Assembly (NCBI GenBank): GCA_002729525.1
Contig: PBYI01000054.1
Span: forward strand, 124,001-188,000
Reading direction: 5' to 3'
Source: Nocardioides sp.
Lineage (GTDB): Bacteria > Actinomycetota > Actinomycetes > Propionibacteriales > Nocardioidaceae
DNA: 64,000 nt
Within the stretch, counting starts at the first letter, position 1; the number at the start of each line of letters is the position of its first letter. Positions 50,780 to 60,689 of this stretch are shown piece after piece. Below the pieces are notes generated by a model. That model was not told the origin of the DNA. It saw nothing but the letters and a program-made list of their open reading frames with translations, and did no database searches. Both the position numbers and the translations under genes were made by a program.

Positions 50780-51931
50780 ATGGCGGGCAAGCCCTCACCG
50801 GTGACCCCTGCGGTCGTCGCCTGGGCCGTTGAGCAGGACGGCCGCAGTGTCGACGAGCTCGCCGTCACGCTCAAGGTCGATCCGGAGACGCTCCGAGGCT
50901 GGATGCGCGGCGATGTGCAGCCGACTGTGGGCGAGGTATCCCGGCTCGCTCAGCGGCTGAGGCGCCCTCGTGCGCTCTTCTTCCTCCCGAGCGCTCCGAC
51001 CAGCAGTGCCATCCCGACAGCCTTCCGCCGGCCCCCCGGCAGCGATCCGGGCCACCGCGTGTCGCAGCCTGCGCTGCTCGCTGCACGCCGTGCGTACCGC
51101 GTGCAGCGAGCCGTTGCTGACGCGCGTGAGGGCTACCTCGGCCCGGTTCCGCTGCCCCGCGCAGACGAGACTGCTGACCGCCCGGCCGACGTCGCCGCCA
51201 CGGTCCGGCAGTGGCTGCAGGTTGCGGACGACCAGACCTGGGGTGATGAGTACGCGGCCCTCAACGACTGGCGGCGTGCGCTCGACGACCGCGGCATCCT
51301 CACCTTCGCGCTCCAGCTTGGCCCGGACGAGGTGCGTGGGTTCGCTCGCTGGGACGAACTCGCGCCGTTGATCGTCGTCAACACCGTCCGCGTGCCGCCT
51401 CAGGTCCGGCTCTACACGATCGGGCACGAGCTCGCCCACCTCGTGCTCCGCGACTCGGCGGCTTGCGTCGAGCCGCGTGGCGATCGGATGCTGGTCGACT
51501 CCCCCACCGAGCGCTGGTGCGAGATGTTCGCCGCCACGCTGCTGATGCCGGCAGCCGAGGTGCGCGCGCTGATGCGCGCGCGAGGCGTCGACCGCGGCCA
51601 GGGCGGCCTCGATGCAGTCAGCGCGGTGCAGCGCCGGTTCCGCGTGAGCGGGCGCGCGGCGGCGGTGCGCCTGCAGGACCTCGGCTACGCGGTGGACGGG
51701 CTGTACGCGCGAGTGCTGGCGACCTTCCGCCCCAAGCAGCCCAAGAAGGGCACCGAGCAGACGCCGATGAGCCCCCCTCGGCACACACAGCGCCTCCGGG
51801 AGTACGGCGAGCACACCCTCGAGACCGTGCTGGCGTCACTGCCCGAACGGGACGCACTGTCGGTGCTGCGCATGCAGGTAGACGACGTGCGCAAGCTCGC
51901 CGACGAGGTCCCGAGTGTCACAGCCCTCTGA
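50780..51931 (+). CDS. XRE-type HTH + ImmA/IrrE-family metallo-endopeptidase
   Basis: N-terminal HTH (VDELAVTLKVDPETLRGWMRGDVQPTVGEVSRLAQRLRRP); LYTIGHELAHLVLRDSAA (HELAH) and WCEMFAATLLMP. Confidence 0.85.
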   Translation: MAGKPSPVTPAVVAWAVEQDGRSVDELAVTLKVDPETLRGWMRGDVQPTVGEVSRLAQRLRRPRALFFLPSAPTSSAIPTAFRRPPGSDPGHRVSQPALLAARRAYRVQRAVADAREGYLGPVPLPRADETADRPADVAATVRQWLQVADDQTWGDEYAALNDWRRALDDRGILTFALQLGPDEVRGFARWDELAPLIVVNTVRVPPQVRLYTIGHELAHLVLRDSAACVEPRGDRMLVDSPTERWCEMFAATLLMPAAEVRALMRARGVDRGQGGLDAVSAVQRRFRVSGRAAAVRLQDLGYAVDGLYARVLATFRPKQPKKGTEQTPMSPPRHTQRLREYGEHTLETVLASLPERDALSVLRMQVDDVRKLADEVPSVTAL

Positions 51932-52502
51932 CCCGCCCGAGGAGTTCGACGAGTGGGCCGCTGGACTCGCCTCGGCCGACGCCGAGGCACCGCCGCTGAT
52001 CGTCATCGTCGACACCTGCGTGCTCGTCGACATCAAGAAGCACGTGTCCGTCGGAGGCGGGGCTCAGTGGGACCTGCTCTCGGCGATGATGGGCCTGGTC
52101 GAGGAAGGGCGCCTGATCTTCCCGTCGCAGGTGCACAAGGAGCTCACCGAGATGCAGCACCCGGATGCGCCGGGCGCGTGGACGGGGAAGGCGTACACGA
52201 AGGTGAAGATCAAGGGGGCGTCAGACCAGGCCCTGAGCGACATCCTCGCCGTCGCACCTGACCTGATCGATCCGGACGCAGAGGACTCGTTCGAGAAGGC
52301 CGACCCGTACATCCTCGCGCTCGCCTTCGAACTGCGTTCCGCCGACGATCCGTACGACGCCGTAGTGGCCACGACGGACGCTGTCGACCGACACCCACGC
52401 ATCGCTCTGGCGACCGCGTGCGGGCTCTGCGGCGTACCGGTGTGGGACTTCGATGCGTTCGTCCAGTGGGTACTTGACCCCGATCCGTCCGCTCTGGGTT
52501 GA
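51915..52502 (+). CDS. DUF4411-type PIN-like protein, probable partner of the ImmA/IrrE protein
   Basis: IVIVDTCVLVDIKKH...GLVEEGRLIFPSQVHKEL...KADPYILALAFE...DAVVATTDAV: PIN-like acidic residues; overlaps the upstream gene by 17 nt. Confidence 0.7.
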   Translation: MSQPSDPPEEFDEWAAGLASADAEAPPLIVIVDTCVLVDIKKHVSVGGGAQWDLLSAMMGLVEEGRLIFPSQVHKELTEMQHPDAPGAWTGKAYTKVKIKGASDQALSDILAVAPDLIDPDAEDSFEKADPYILALAFELRSADDPYDAVVATTDAVDRHPRIALATACGLCGVPVWDFDAFVQWVLDPDPSALG

Positions 52503-52525
52503 CACGCTCTGCAGGCTATTGAGCC

Positions 52526-52759
52526 ATGAACGAAGAGGACCTCGAAGAGCTCAGCCGCCTGACCGCCGAGCAGGAGGCGTTGAACGAGCGTGTCCAGAGG
52601 GCGTACGAGTCGCGCGGCATCCCCAGCAACGTCGCGGCGTTCGTTCCGCTGGTGGCTGTCGAAGGCCAGGGGTCAGAGCTCGAAGCCCTCGCTGCCGACG
52701 CGGAGAGCCTCAGAGAGCGGACAGCGGCGTTCTTTCGCCGGGTCGGCCCAGCAGACTGA
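52526..52759 (+). CDS. Small hypothetical protein
   Basis: 77 aa coiled-coil-like ORF (MNEEDLEELSRLTAEQEALNERVQRAYESRGI) just downstream of DUF4411. Confidence 0.45.
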   Translation: MNEEDLEELSRLTAEQEALNERVQRAYESRGIPSNVAAFVPLVAVEGQGSELEALAADAESLRERTAAFFRRVGPAD

Positions 52760-52780
52760 TCTGACGCAGTCGCCCGACCA

Positions 52781-55700
52781 TCAGCGGCCGCCACCGATCC
52801 CTGGTGGTCTCTTGTCTCGATGAGACTTCGCCGCGGCGCCGTTGATCACCTTGCCCACGGACTTCGCGTTGCGTTCTGCACGTCGGTCGGCGGCCCGCTC
52901 GCGGGCGGCGTCGCGCTTCCTCTCGGCGATCTCCATGCGTCGCTCCCGCTGTCGCGCCTCCGCGCGGATCTCGCGGACCTCGTCCCGCAGCTCGCGCACG
53001 ACCTGGGTCTGCACGTCGATCTTCTCGCCGAACACCGCCGCCCCGATCGCCTCGCCCGCGGCGCCGGTGACGCGCTGCCGTACGTCGTACAGCCGCTGGT
53101 AGCGCCGCAGACCGTCCTGGCCGAGCGCGAGCAGCGCCTGCGCCTTCTCCAGCGAGTTCGCCTCCGCGAGCGCCGCCCCGTTGACGCCGTTGCGCTCCAG
53201 CCGGGCGATCGCCATCTGGTAGGCGCGGCCCTCGGCGGTGTTGTCGCGGAGGGTGCCGAGGATGTCTGGTGCGCCACCGCGGCCGCCGGCGGCCCAGATG
53301 TCGGTGCCGGCTCCGGCGAACAGGTCGTCGCGGAGGCTGGACACGGCCTCGCCGCGCAGCGTGTTCTTCTCGTTCTGCAGGCCGCGGCGGGCGTCGCTCT
53401 CGCGGTCGAGGGTCTTCTCGGAGATCTTGAGCTGCTTCTCGGTGGCCTTGAGCTGGGACCGGACCTGCTGGAAGGCGTAGGAGGTGGACCGCACCTCGCC
53501 CTCGAGGTACGTCAGGGACCGGTGGCGCTTCCGCCCATCGCCGGAGGTGTCAGCGGCATCGGCGTCAGCGCCGCGCAGTCCGCCCCGGGCATACCAGGCG
53601 ACGTCGCCGCCCAAGAGCGCGGCGGTCTCCTCGAGGATGCCCCGGGCCCGAGGACGGCGGCTGTCGTTGGCGAGCGGGATGTACGCCTCGCCGCCGGTCT
53701 CGGGCTCGCCCCACACACGCATGTGACGACCGATCATCGGCTGGTGGCCGTTGGCCACATCACCGGGGCCGCCCGGGCCGCCGGGGAAGAGGTTGCCGCG
53801 AGCGCTCTCGGTGGTGATGTCCCCGACACGGCTGCCGGACCCGCCGACGTGGCGGGTGCGGACGGTGACGGTGACGTCCTTGTCGTGGAGGCTGGCCAGC
53901 GCCCCACGCACGGTCCCGATGCCGTTGAGGGCGTCGCGGATCACCGCGATGACGTGCGGGTCGGCGGTGATCCGGGCGAGGTTCATCAGCAGCGCGCGGA
54001 CGTTCTGCTCGCCGGCGTGGAACTTGCCCACCTCGAGCGCCACGGCCGGGTCCGCGACGGTCAGGCCGAGGGCGTCGAGCATCTGCTCGACCTGCTTGAC
54101 CTGCCGGCGCGGGTCGCTGACGTCGACGTCGATCTCGGGCGTGATCTCCTTCTTGTCGACCAGCTCCAGGTCCTCGAGGTACTTCCGGATCTCGTGGTTC
54201 CCGAGCTCGAACTGCTTCAGCGCCTTCCGGGCGTCCTCCCGGAGCTCGTCCATGAACCGGGTCTTCGCGGCCTTGCCGTCGATCTGGTCGTACATCTGCA
54301 GACCCGCACGCGCGAACGCCTCCAGCGCGTCGCGGTTGGCCTGGCCCTTGCGGGTGTTCTCGTCGAGGCTCTTGCCGTTGTCCTTGATCGAGTCGGTGAC
54401 GTCATCGATCGCGGCGGCGTAGGCGGTGGTCGCGCCGTACTTGTCGAGGAACCCAAGCGCCCCGGCGAGCTCGCCGCTCAACCCGCGGGTGGCGCGGGCG
54501 GTGTCGTCGATCTGGCCCTCGAGCTCGTTGAAGACCGCGGTGAAGGTCTCCACGTGGGTCGCGGCCGGGGTGGCGTTGAAGCCGCGCTGCCACTCCAGCG
54601 CCGACTTCCCGACCTCGCGGGCGGCCTCGGCGGCGTCGTCGCTGTTGACGATGAACTCGTTCCACGCGCCCTTGAGCCAGTCGACGGGGTTGCGGGGGAT
54701 CTTGGAGAAGTCGTCAAGCCACTCAGACGGGCTGCGGTAGTCGTCGACCGACGCCTGCCAGGCGTCCTGCTCCTCGCGCAGCGACCGCAGGCCCTCGCGG
54801 AGCCCGTCGATGTCGCCGGTGGCGGCGGCGTCCTGGACGGCTGCGATCGCGGTCTCCAGGTCGGCGTTGGCGTCGGTGATGTCCTGGATGGTGCCGATGG
54901 TCGCGCCGAGCGCGATGCCCAGCGGCCCGCCGAGGGTGCCGATCATGGCGCCCATCTCGGAGTTGCTGGCGCCCACGGAGTCGTTGAGGTCGGTCGTGGC
55001 CAGCGCGAGCCCGGCCAGCGGCGCGGTGGCCATGGTCGCGGCCCGGCTGAACTGGCCCACCGACCGCCGCGCGGCGAGCGTCTCGGCGCTGGCGTAGCGG
55101 GTGGACTGGCCGGCGCGATACACCACGGTGCCGTACTCGCGAGCGGTCGGGATGCCGGCCTTCATGCCTGCGACCTGGCGGCCGAACACGCCCTGCAGGC
55201 CCCCGCCGGCGGCGAGCTGCCCGGCGGCGGCCTGACCGAACACGGACTGCTGCAGGCGGCTGGTGACCGCCAGGGAGCGGTTGTACACCGACAGGGCCGC
55301 CATGCCCGCGAAGATCGGGGTGCCGAGGTCGGAGTCCGCGACGGCGCCGAGGATGGTGACGAGCTTGGTCAGCGTCTCCAGGACCGGCCCGGAAAGCGGC
55401 TCCGCGGCCTGGACCATCTGCACCAGCGCGTCGGTGGTCTCCACGAAGAAGTCACGGACCAGCGGCGCGTGCTCGGTGGCGTAGTCGAGGAACGCCTGCA
55501 CGTCGGCGCGGCCCTTGTCCGACGACGCCCACCGGTCGAAGGTGTCGGCCAGGCCGGTGAGCCACTCCATGCCGGCCTGGTTGGTGGGGACCGCGGACTC
55601 CCACATCTCGGTCAGCCCGTGGGTGAAGTCGCCGACGAGCTTCCCGGTGTCGGTGATGACGCCGGGCATCTCCTCGTCCAGCATCCGCCAGAAGTCCGCC

Positions 55701-56449
55701 CACCGCGGCGAGGCGAGGGACTCGGCGCCGTCGGCGACGGCCTGCGCGCCGGCCTCGGAGACGTGCTCGAGGAGCCGGGCGACCTTCGGGGCGAGGTCCT
55801 CGCCGTGCTCGAGGGACTCGATGAGCCCGGGGAACCACCCGGCGGCCGCGGAGTCGCGGAGCATGGTCAGGGTCGGCTGGAACCCGTCGAAGGCCGCGAC
55901 GAACGCGCGGGCGTCCGGGCCGAGCTGCCTCAGCGCGTCCTGCGACTTCGCGAGGTTCGCGAGCGTCGGGTCGGCCTGGTAGTCGTCGAGGGCACTCACG
56001 GCGTCCGCGACACCGTGGAACGCGGTGATCAGCGACCCGACGGCCAGCACGCCCCCGGTGGCGGCCGTGGCCACCGTGGTCAGCGCCGGCGCGACGACCG
56101 AGGTCAGCGGGATCGTGGCCGGCCCCAGGACCGCCAGACCCTGCCGTAGCAGCCGCACCCGGCCTGACAGCTGGTCGATCTCCTTCGACGCGTCCCGCGA
56201 GCTGCGGCGTACGCCGGTGAGCCCACGGTCGACCTCGAAGGTGGCGCGGCTGACGCCCTGCAGCTCGCGCTCGGACCGCTGCAGCCGGGGGCTCGCCTGG
56301 TCCAGCTCGCGGTTCATGCCGCGGAGGTTCCCGCCGGCGGACCCGAAAGCCTTGTCGGTCTCGCGCCCCGCGCGGCGCATGTCGGCGATGTACTTCGCGA
56401 CATGGGCGTCCATCCGGACGGTGACCGACCGGACCGTCGTCGACGACAC
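52781..56449 (-). CDS. Phage tail tape measure protein
   Basis: 1222 aa; long helical N-terminus (RGLTGVRRSSRDASKEIDQLSGRVRLLRQGLAVLGPATIPLTSVVAPALTTVATAATGGVLAVGSLI), hydrophobic core, C-terminal HQPMIGRHMRVWGEPETGGEAYIPLANDSRRPRARGILEETAALLGG. Confidence 0.85.
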   Translation of the reverse strand: MSSTTVRSVTVRMDAHVAKYIADMRRAGRETDKAFGSAGGNLRGMNRELDQASPRLQRSERELQGVSRATFEVDRGLTGVRRSSRDASKEIDQLSGRVRLLRQGLAVLGPATIPLTSVVAPALTTVATAATGGVLAVGSLITAFHGVADAVSALDDYQADPTLANLAKSQDALRQLGPDARAFVAAFDGFQPTLTMLRDSAAAGWFPGLIESLEHGEDLAPKVARLLEHVSEAGAQAVADGAESLASPRWADFWRMLDEEMPGVITDTGKLVGDFTHGLTEMWESAVPTNQAGMEWLTGLADTFDRWASSDKGRADVQAFLDYATEHAPLVRDFFVETTDALVQMVQAAEPLSGPVLETLTKLVTILGAVADSDLGTPIFAGMAALSVYNRSLAVTSRLQQSVFGQAAAGQLAAGGGLQGVFGRQVAGMKAGIPTAREYGTVVYRAGQSTRYASAETLAARRSVGQFSRAATMATAPLAGLALATTDLNDSVGASNSEMGAMIGTLGGPLGIALGATIGTIQDITDANADLETAIAAVQDAAATGDIDGLREGLRSLREEQDAWQASVDDYRSPSEWLDDFSKIPRNPVDWLKGAWNEFIVNSDDAAEAAREVGKSALEWQRGFNATPAATHVETFTAVFNELEGQIDDTARATRGLSGELAGALGFLDKYGATTAYAAAIDDVTDSIKDNGKSLDENTRKGQANRDALEAFARAGLQMYDQIDGKAAKTRFMDELREDARKALKQFELGNHEIRKYLEDLELVDKKEITPEIDVDVSDPRRQVKQVEQMLDALGLTVADPAVALEVGKFHAGEQNVRALLMNLARITADPHVIAVIRDALNGIGTVRGALASLHDKDVTVTVRTRHVGGSGSRVGDITTESARGNLFPGGPGGPGDVANGHQPMIGRHMRVWGEPETGGEAYIPLANDSRRPRARGILEETAALLGGDVAWYARGGLRGADADAADTSGDGRKRHRSLTYLEGEVRSTSYAFQQVRSQLKATEKQLKISEKTLDRESDARRGLQNEKNTLRGEAVSSLRDDLFAGAGTDIWAAGGRGGAPDILGTLRDNTAEGRAYQMAIARLERNGVNGAALAEANSLEKAQALLALGQDGLRRYQRLYDVRQRVTGAAGEAIGAAVFGEKIDVQTQVVRELRDEVREIRAEARQRERRMEIAERKRDAARERAADRRAERNAKSVGKVINGAAAKSHRDKRPPGIGGGR

Positions 56450-56452
56450 GCC

Positions 56453-56785
56453 TCAGCCCTCCTCGGGCTCGTCGCTCATGGGTCGCGAGAGCTCGTCGAT
56501 GGCGAAGAGCAGCACCTCGAGCGACACCAGGAGGCTCTTGGCGCCGTGGTCCAGGTGCTTCATCTGCCGCAGGAGGGCGAAGTGCCCAACCGCGCGCCGC
56601 TTCTCGTCCGCCGACATCCCGGCGACCGTCCGGACCATGGCGTTGAGGCGGAGCAGCAGGCTCGGCGGCCACGCGTCGAGCGCATCACGCAGGGACTGCG
56701 GATCCGTCGCGGCCACGACGTCTTGTGCGTGGAGCACCTCGATGACGTCCCGAGGCAGCAGAGGCACCTCGCGGTCGACGCTCAT
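56453..56785 (-). CDS. Hypothetical protein upstream of the tape-measure gene
   Basis: 110 aa, coupled to neighbours; no motif recognised. Confidence 0.5.
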   Translation of the reverse strand: MSVDREVPLLPRDVIEVLHAQDVVAATDPQSLRDALDAWPPSLLLRLNAMVRTVAGMSADEKRRAVGHFALLRQMKHLDHGAKSLLVSLEVLLFAIDELSRPMSDEPEEG

Positions 56786-57771
56786 CGGGCGAGCGCCGGA
56801 GAGGGGCCGACCAAGCCAGCACCCCGGTCAGCACCCTCCCCTGCACCCCGCCCGGCGGACTCGAGGGCGGCCAGGTGGGCGCGGGCCTCGGCCAGCTCGC
56901 GGGGCAGCTCGGTCTCGCGGGCACGCAGCCACTGCAGGTGGGCATCCTCGACAGCCCCCTCCTGGTCGGCGAGGCCGCGGCGGGCCTCTACTCGCGCCGG
57001 CAGGTCCTCGATCGCCTGCTCCAGCTCATCGACTCGCCTACGGGCGTGGTCGACTGATCGCAGGAACGCCGGCGTCGGCACGAGAGCCCCCGCGCCGCGC
57101 ACGCAGTCGGGGTAGGCCTCGGCGGCCATCGTGCGCCACTCCCGCAGCAGCGGCTCGGGGTCGCGACCGGCGGCGAGCTCGCGCAGCACGGTGATGTGCC
57201 GCTGCAGCTTGCGCGCACGGTTGCGCATCCGTGCGCTGCGGGGCGGACCGACCTCACCACCGGGGGAATGCACGCCACCGGTCTGCCAGGCAATCTGCGA
57301 CACCACTCGGTCGTGCTCCTGACGACTGATGTACCGCCCCTCGTGTCGCTCGAGCTGCGCGAGCAGCCGTGCGGTCTTCGCGTCGTGCTCGGCGAGCGCC
57401 GCCTCCACGGCGGCGAGATCCGGCTCCAGCGCGTCAGCCTCGGCCGCGAGATACTCCGCCTCCGCGACCATCACCCGCAGGCGCTGCGCCTCGGCGGCCT
57501 TACCAGCCAGCATGGAGCGCGACTCCAGCCGGCTGATGGTGCCGGCAACCTCGTCGAGGCTGCCCGGGTCGTCGAGTAGCGCCGCGCCGGAGCGCTCCCG
57601 CAGGGCCTCCAGCTCGGCCTGCGCCGTCGCCTGCTCGGATTCCCAGCGGCCGAGGGTCTCGCGCGCTGCCTCGACCTCTGCGCGGGCCCGGGCGACGGCG
57701 TCCGGCGCTGCGTCGAGCCCGCCCTCGGGCCGGCTCTCGGTGGTCGCGGTGTCGGGGGAGTCCTTGGTCAT
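56782..57771 (-). CDS. Coiled-coil hypothetical protein
   Basis: 329 aa, long Ala/Glu/Arg/Leu heptad-rich segments; 4-nt overlap with the next gene. Confidence 0.5.
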   Translation of the reverse strand: MTKDSPDTATTESRPEGGLDAAPDAVARARAEVEAARETLGRWESEQATAQAELEALRERSGAALLDDPGSLDEVAGTISRLESRSMLAGKAAEAQRLRVMVAEAEYLAAEADALEPDLAAVEAALAEHDAKTARLLAQLERHEGRYISRQEHDRVVSQIAWQTGGVHSPGGEVGPPRSARMRNRARKLQRHITVLRELAAGRDPEPLLREWRTMAAEAYPDCVRGAGALVPTPAFLRSVDHARRRVDELEQAIEDLPARVEARRGLADQEGAVEDAHLQWLRARETELPRELAEARAHLAALESAGRGAGEGADRGAGLVGPSPALAR

Positions 57772-58112
57772 CGCTGTCCTCCCTCGTCGGCGCACATGAG
57801 GCGAGCGAGTGCGACCTCCCGGTCGTGCCACACCCGTGCCGCGACGAGCGCGTCGAATGCCGGTTCGTGCAGGGTTCCGTCGGCTCGGGTAGGCAGGTCG
57901 TCGAGCAGATCCCGCGGCGCCTCCAGACCCCATGAGTCGAGACACGCGGCGGCGCGTCCCTCGGCCGCGATGGCAGCCGACTCACGGCGAAGCGATGCCG
58001 TCTCGGCCTCGATCTCGCCCGCCCGGAGAGCGGCCGACTGCAGCTGGATCAGCTGCCTCTGACGGACGCGCACCATCCCGGGCGCCGGGCGCCACCACGC
58101 GAGGCGCATCAC
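57768..58112 (-). CDS. Hypothetical protein
   Basis: 114 aa; 4-nt overlaps with both neighbours. Confidence 0.5.
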   Translation of the reverse strand: MMRLAWWRPAPGMVRVRQRQLIQLQSAALRAGEIEAETASLRRESAAIAAEGRAAACLDSWGLEAPRDLLDDLPTRADGTLHEPAFDALVAARVWHDREVALARLMCADEGGQR

Positions 58113-58492
58113 CGGCCGGCGCCCTTGGACGATCCGGCGCTCTTGGATCCGCGCCGAGCCTCCGCCAACTGCGCCCGCTCCGTCTTCACGTGCCCGGCCT
58201 CCTCGAGCTGGCGTGCCTTTGCCTCGATGGCGGTGCGCATGATCGGCGACATCGCGGCGCCTCCGATCCCGCTCGAACGCAGCGACGTGGCAGCGTCGGC
58301 GAACCCGAAGTACCTCCCCGACTCGAGCATCCGGACGCCGAGGTCGGCCTCAACGAGGGTGAACCCGCACTCCACGAAGGCGTCCCTGACCGGCTTGGTC
58401 GCGCCCTGCGCAGGTGAGGTGAGGCCCAGGGCCTTGTCGATGCCATCGACGTAGCGCTTGCGCTCCGCCTCGCTCAGCGGCTTGTCCGTCAT
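58109..58492 (-). CDS. Hypothetical protein
   Basis: 127 aa MTDKPLSEAERKRYVDGIDKALGL...; 4-nt overlap with the upstream gene. Confidence 0.5.
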   Translation of the reverse strand: MTDKPLSEAERKRYVDGIDKALGLTSPAQGATKPVRDAFVECGFTLVEADLGVRMLESGRYFGFADAATSLRSSGIGGAAMSPIMRTAIEAKARQLEEAGHVKTERAQLAEARRGSKSAGSSKGAGR

Positions 58493-58995
58493 CGCGCGTT
58501 CTCCTGCTCTCGGCGCCGGGCCTCCAGGTCCAGCGACAGTCGGTCGATCTGCCACGGTCGCCCCCGACCTGGCCCCCGGACGGCGACGAGGCACTCGGAG
58601 TGGCACAGCTTGCGCACGTACTCCTCCGACACCCGGAGCCTCGCCGCCGCCTCGGGGACCGTTACCTCGAGGGGACGCCCCGACTCTGCTCCTTGACTCG
58701 ACTGCGGAACTTCCGCAGTACCGCAGACGCCGGGTTCCCGTGTGGGCGAGGTTCCGAAGACGGCCGCGTGCCACTGCCGCCCGGACTCCCGCAGCTGCGC
58801 GACCGCCGCGAGCAGGTGGTCCGCGAGCTCCGGCTGCGCTGCGCGCACGCTGTGCGCCTTGTCCTCGAGCGTCGAGCCGAAGTCGCGGGCGATCACGTAG
58901 CCGGCGTCGGGCGCAACCACGGCCGGGAGCAGCGGGCGGCGACCCGTGCCCGCACTGCGCGGCCGGGCTGCGGTCACGTCTCCCACGGGCACCAC
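58489..58995 (-). CDS. HTH-domain DNA-binding protein
   Basis: C-terminal VTVPEAAARLRVSEEYVRKLCHSECLVAVRGPGRGRPWQIDRLSLDLEARR (excisionase-like HTH). Confidence 0.55.
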   Translation of the reverse strand: MVPVGDVTAARPRSAGTGRRPLLPAVVAPDAGYVIARDFGSTLEDKAHSVRAAQPELADHLLAAVAQLRESGRQWHAAVFGTSPTREPGVCGTAEVPQSSQGAESGRPLEVTVPEAAARLRVSEEYVRKLCHSECLVAVRGPGRGRPWQIDRLSLDLEARRREQENAR

Positions 58996-59384
58996 CGGGT
59001 GTCGATGCCCTCCGGCGGCCCGAGGTCTGCGTGCACGTCGCCGTGGGCGTCGGTGGCCTCACGGAGGACCGGGCCGACGGCCTCCCACACCGGACCGCCG
59101 AGCAGCCGCAGCGTGCCGCCGTTGGCCGGGTCGGGCCGCGACAGGCACGCCTCGTCGTACGACACCAGCAGCTCAACGACCTGGCCGACACCGAAGAGGC
59201 CGGGCCCGATCACCCCGAACTCGCGTGTGAACACCGGCGAGGTGGTGAGCCAACCGTCGGCGTCGATGTACACCGCCGCGCCCTCCCGGGCACTGTCGAG
59301 CTCGGCGTAGTGCGCAACGGCCATCGCGGCGGGCCCGCTCTCGCTGTCGCGCCACATCACGACCCAGTCCGCGTGCGCCTTCAC
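58974..59384 (-). CDS. Hypothetical protein
   Basis: About 136 aa using GTG at 59384 (VKAHADWVVMWRDSESGPAAMAVAHYAELD); the track start at 59456 is less likely. Confidence 0.45.
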   Translation of the reverse strand: MKAHADWVVMWRDSESGPAAMAVAHYAELDSAREGAAVYIDADGWLTTSPVFTREFGVIGPGLFGVGQVVELLVSYDEACLSRPDPANGGTLRLLGGPVWEAVGPVLREATDAHGDVHADLGPPEGIDTRWCPWET

Positions 59385-59593
59385 GACCGCGCCCCTCGGT
59401 TGCCGTTTGGACGTGTCAGAGCGCAGCGTCGATCCGACCCCGACGGGATGCGGCATCCCGCCGAACGCGAGGCACGGACAGCCCGAACACCGCAGGTCAG
59501 CGGCTCGCGGGGCGCCGTACGCCGCGCGAACGACGCCCGGTGGTCACACGGTTGGTCACGGGCTGGCCCGGAAACGGTCACGATCGCCCTCCT

Positions 59594-59851
59594 TCAGGTC
59601 GACAGGAACATCACGCCGAGACGGCGCTGTTGGATGCGGATCTGGAGCCGGCGGCGGTCCTTGCGCGGGATGAGCACGAGCGCGGTCTCGCCGGCGATGG
59701 CCATGGCGACGCGGAGCAGCGACTCGCGGTCGAGCACCTCGAGCTCGGCGCGCATGCGCGGCACAGCGGAGTCGTGGTCGCCGGCGTCGAGCGCCGCCTC
59801 GATGACCTCGTAGGCCCGCAGCACCACCTCGGCATCGGAGAGGTCCATCAC
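59594..59851 (-). CDS. Small hypothetical protein
   Basis: 85 aa, overlapping the upstream stop by 4 nt. Confidence 0.5.
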   Translation of the reverse strand: MMDLSDAEVVLRAYEVIEAALDAGDHDSAVPRMRAELEVLDRESLLRVAMAIAGETALVLIPRKDRRRLQIRIQQRRLGVMFLST

Positions 59852-60552
59852 CGCCCACGCCCCTGCGGCAGCTCGGCGCGCTCGGCGACGCGTCGGAACT
59901 CCTCCGGCACGACGACCAGCGCCAGCGACCGCTGCTCCTCGGTGAGCCGGAGCCGGTCGAGCACCACGCGCATCACGGCGGCGAGCTCGCGGCCGGCGTC
60001 CGCGTCGATCCTCACGCGCTTCTGCTCCAAGCCCAGCGCCTCGATGCTCACCAGGGTCTGGCGCAGTTCGCGCAGGAGTCGCGTCCAGATGACCGCGGTC
60101 GCCCCCGCCCGGTCAGACTCGACGTGCGCCGCGAGCACCGACACGGCGTGCTCGAGGCGGCCGGCGAGCGACATCAGCGCGGTGACGGAGTCGGTGACCG
60201 GTGCGGCGTCCGGGTCCCAGATGCGCTCGAGCAACCGGGTTGCCTCGGCCTCGGCCTTGCGCCGCTGAGCGGCTGCTCGAGCCTGCGGCGACGCTCCGCC
60301 GTGCATCCGGCACACCGTCATGCCCTCGACCGCCCAGCCGCGACAGCGCGTGCCGGATCGGGCCGTCGCGGTGCAGCGACGCGGGTGCCCCTCCGAGCTG
60401 ACGCCTCGCCCACCTGCATGGGGTCGCGTTTCGCCCTCGGGCTTCACGGGGTCGGCCGCGCGCTCCCGGGCGGCATCCGCGCGCTCCCGGGCGGCATCCG
60501 CGCTGGCATCCGCGCTGGCGTCGGCGCCCGGCGCCGGACCCTGCGACGTCAT
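59848..60552 (-). CDS. Phage-type HGG-motif protein (CxxxxxxGxxCxxxAxxGxxxCxxHGG)
   Basis: RRCTATARSGTRCRGWAVEGMTVCRMHGGASPQARAAAQRRKAEAEATRLLERI; N-terminal repetitive ADASADASADAARERADAARERAAD. Confidence 0.65.
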   Translation of the reverse strand: MTSQGPAPGADASADASADAARERADAARERAADPVKPEGETRPHAGGRGVSSEGHPRRCTATARSGTRCRGWAVEGMTVCRMHGGASPQARAAAQRRKAEAEATRLLERIWDPDAAPVTDSVTALMSLAGRLEHAVSVLAAHVESDRAGATAVIWTRLLRELRQTLVSIEALGLEQKRVRIDADAGRELAAVMRVVLDRLRLTEEQRSLALVVVPEEFRRVAERAELPQGRGR

Positions 60553-60689
60553 CGCACACCTCCGCACGCAGCGGGGGCGAGCCCCGGAGATGCACCGTCC
60601 CGGCGTTGGGTCGGCCGCATCACCCGGCCCCTGAGTACCGCGCCCGACACCCAGCGAGTCGACGCTCCTACCGACTGAGCCGCGGCCGC

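Noticed and set aside
52820-56149. 1109-aa plus-strand ORF
   Set aside because: Antisense to the tape-measure gene; artefact of GC3 bias.
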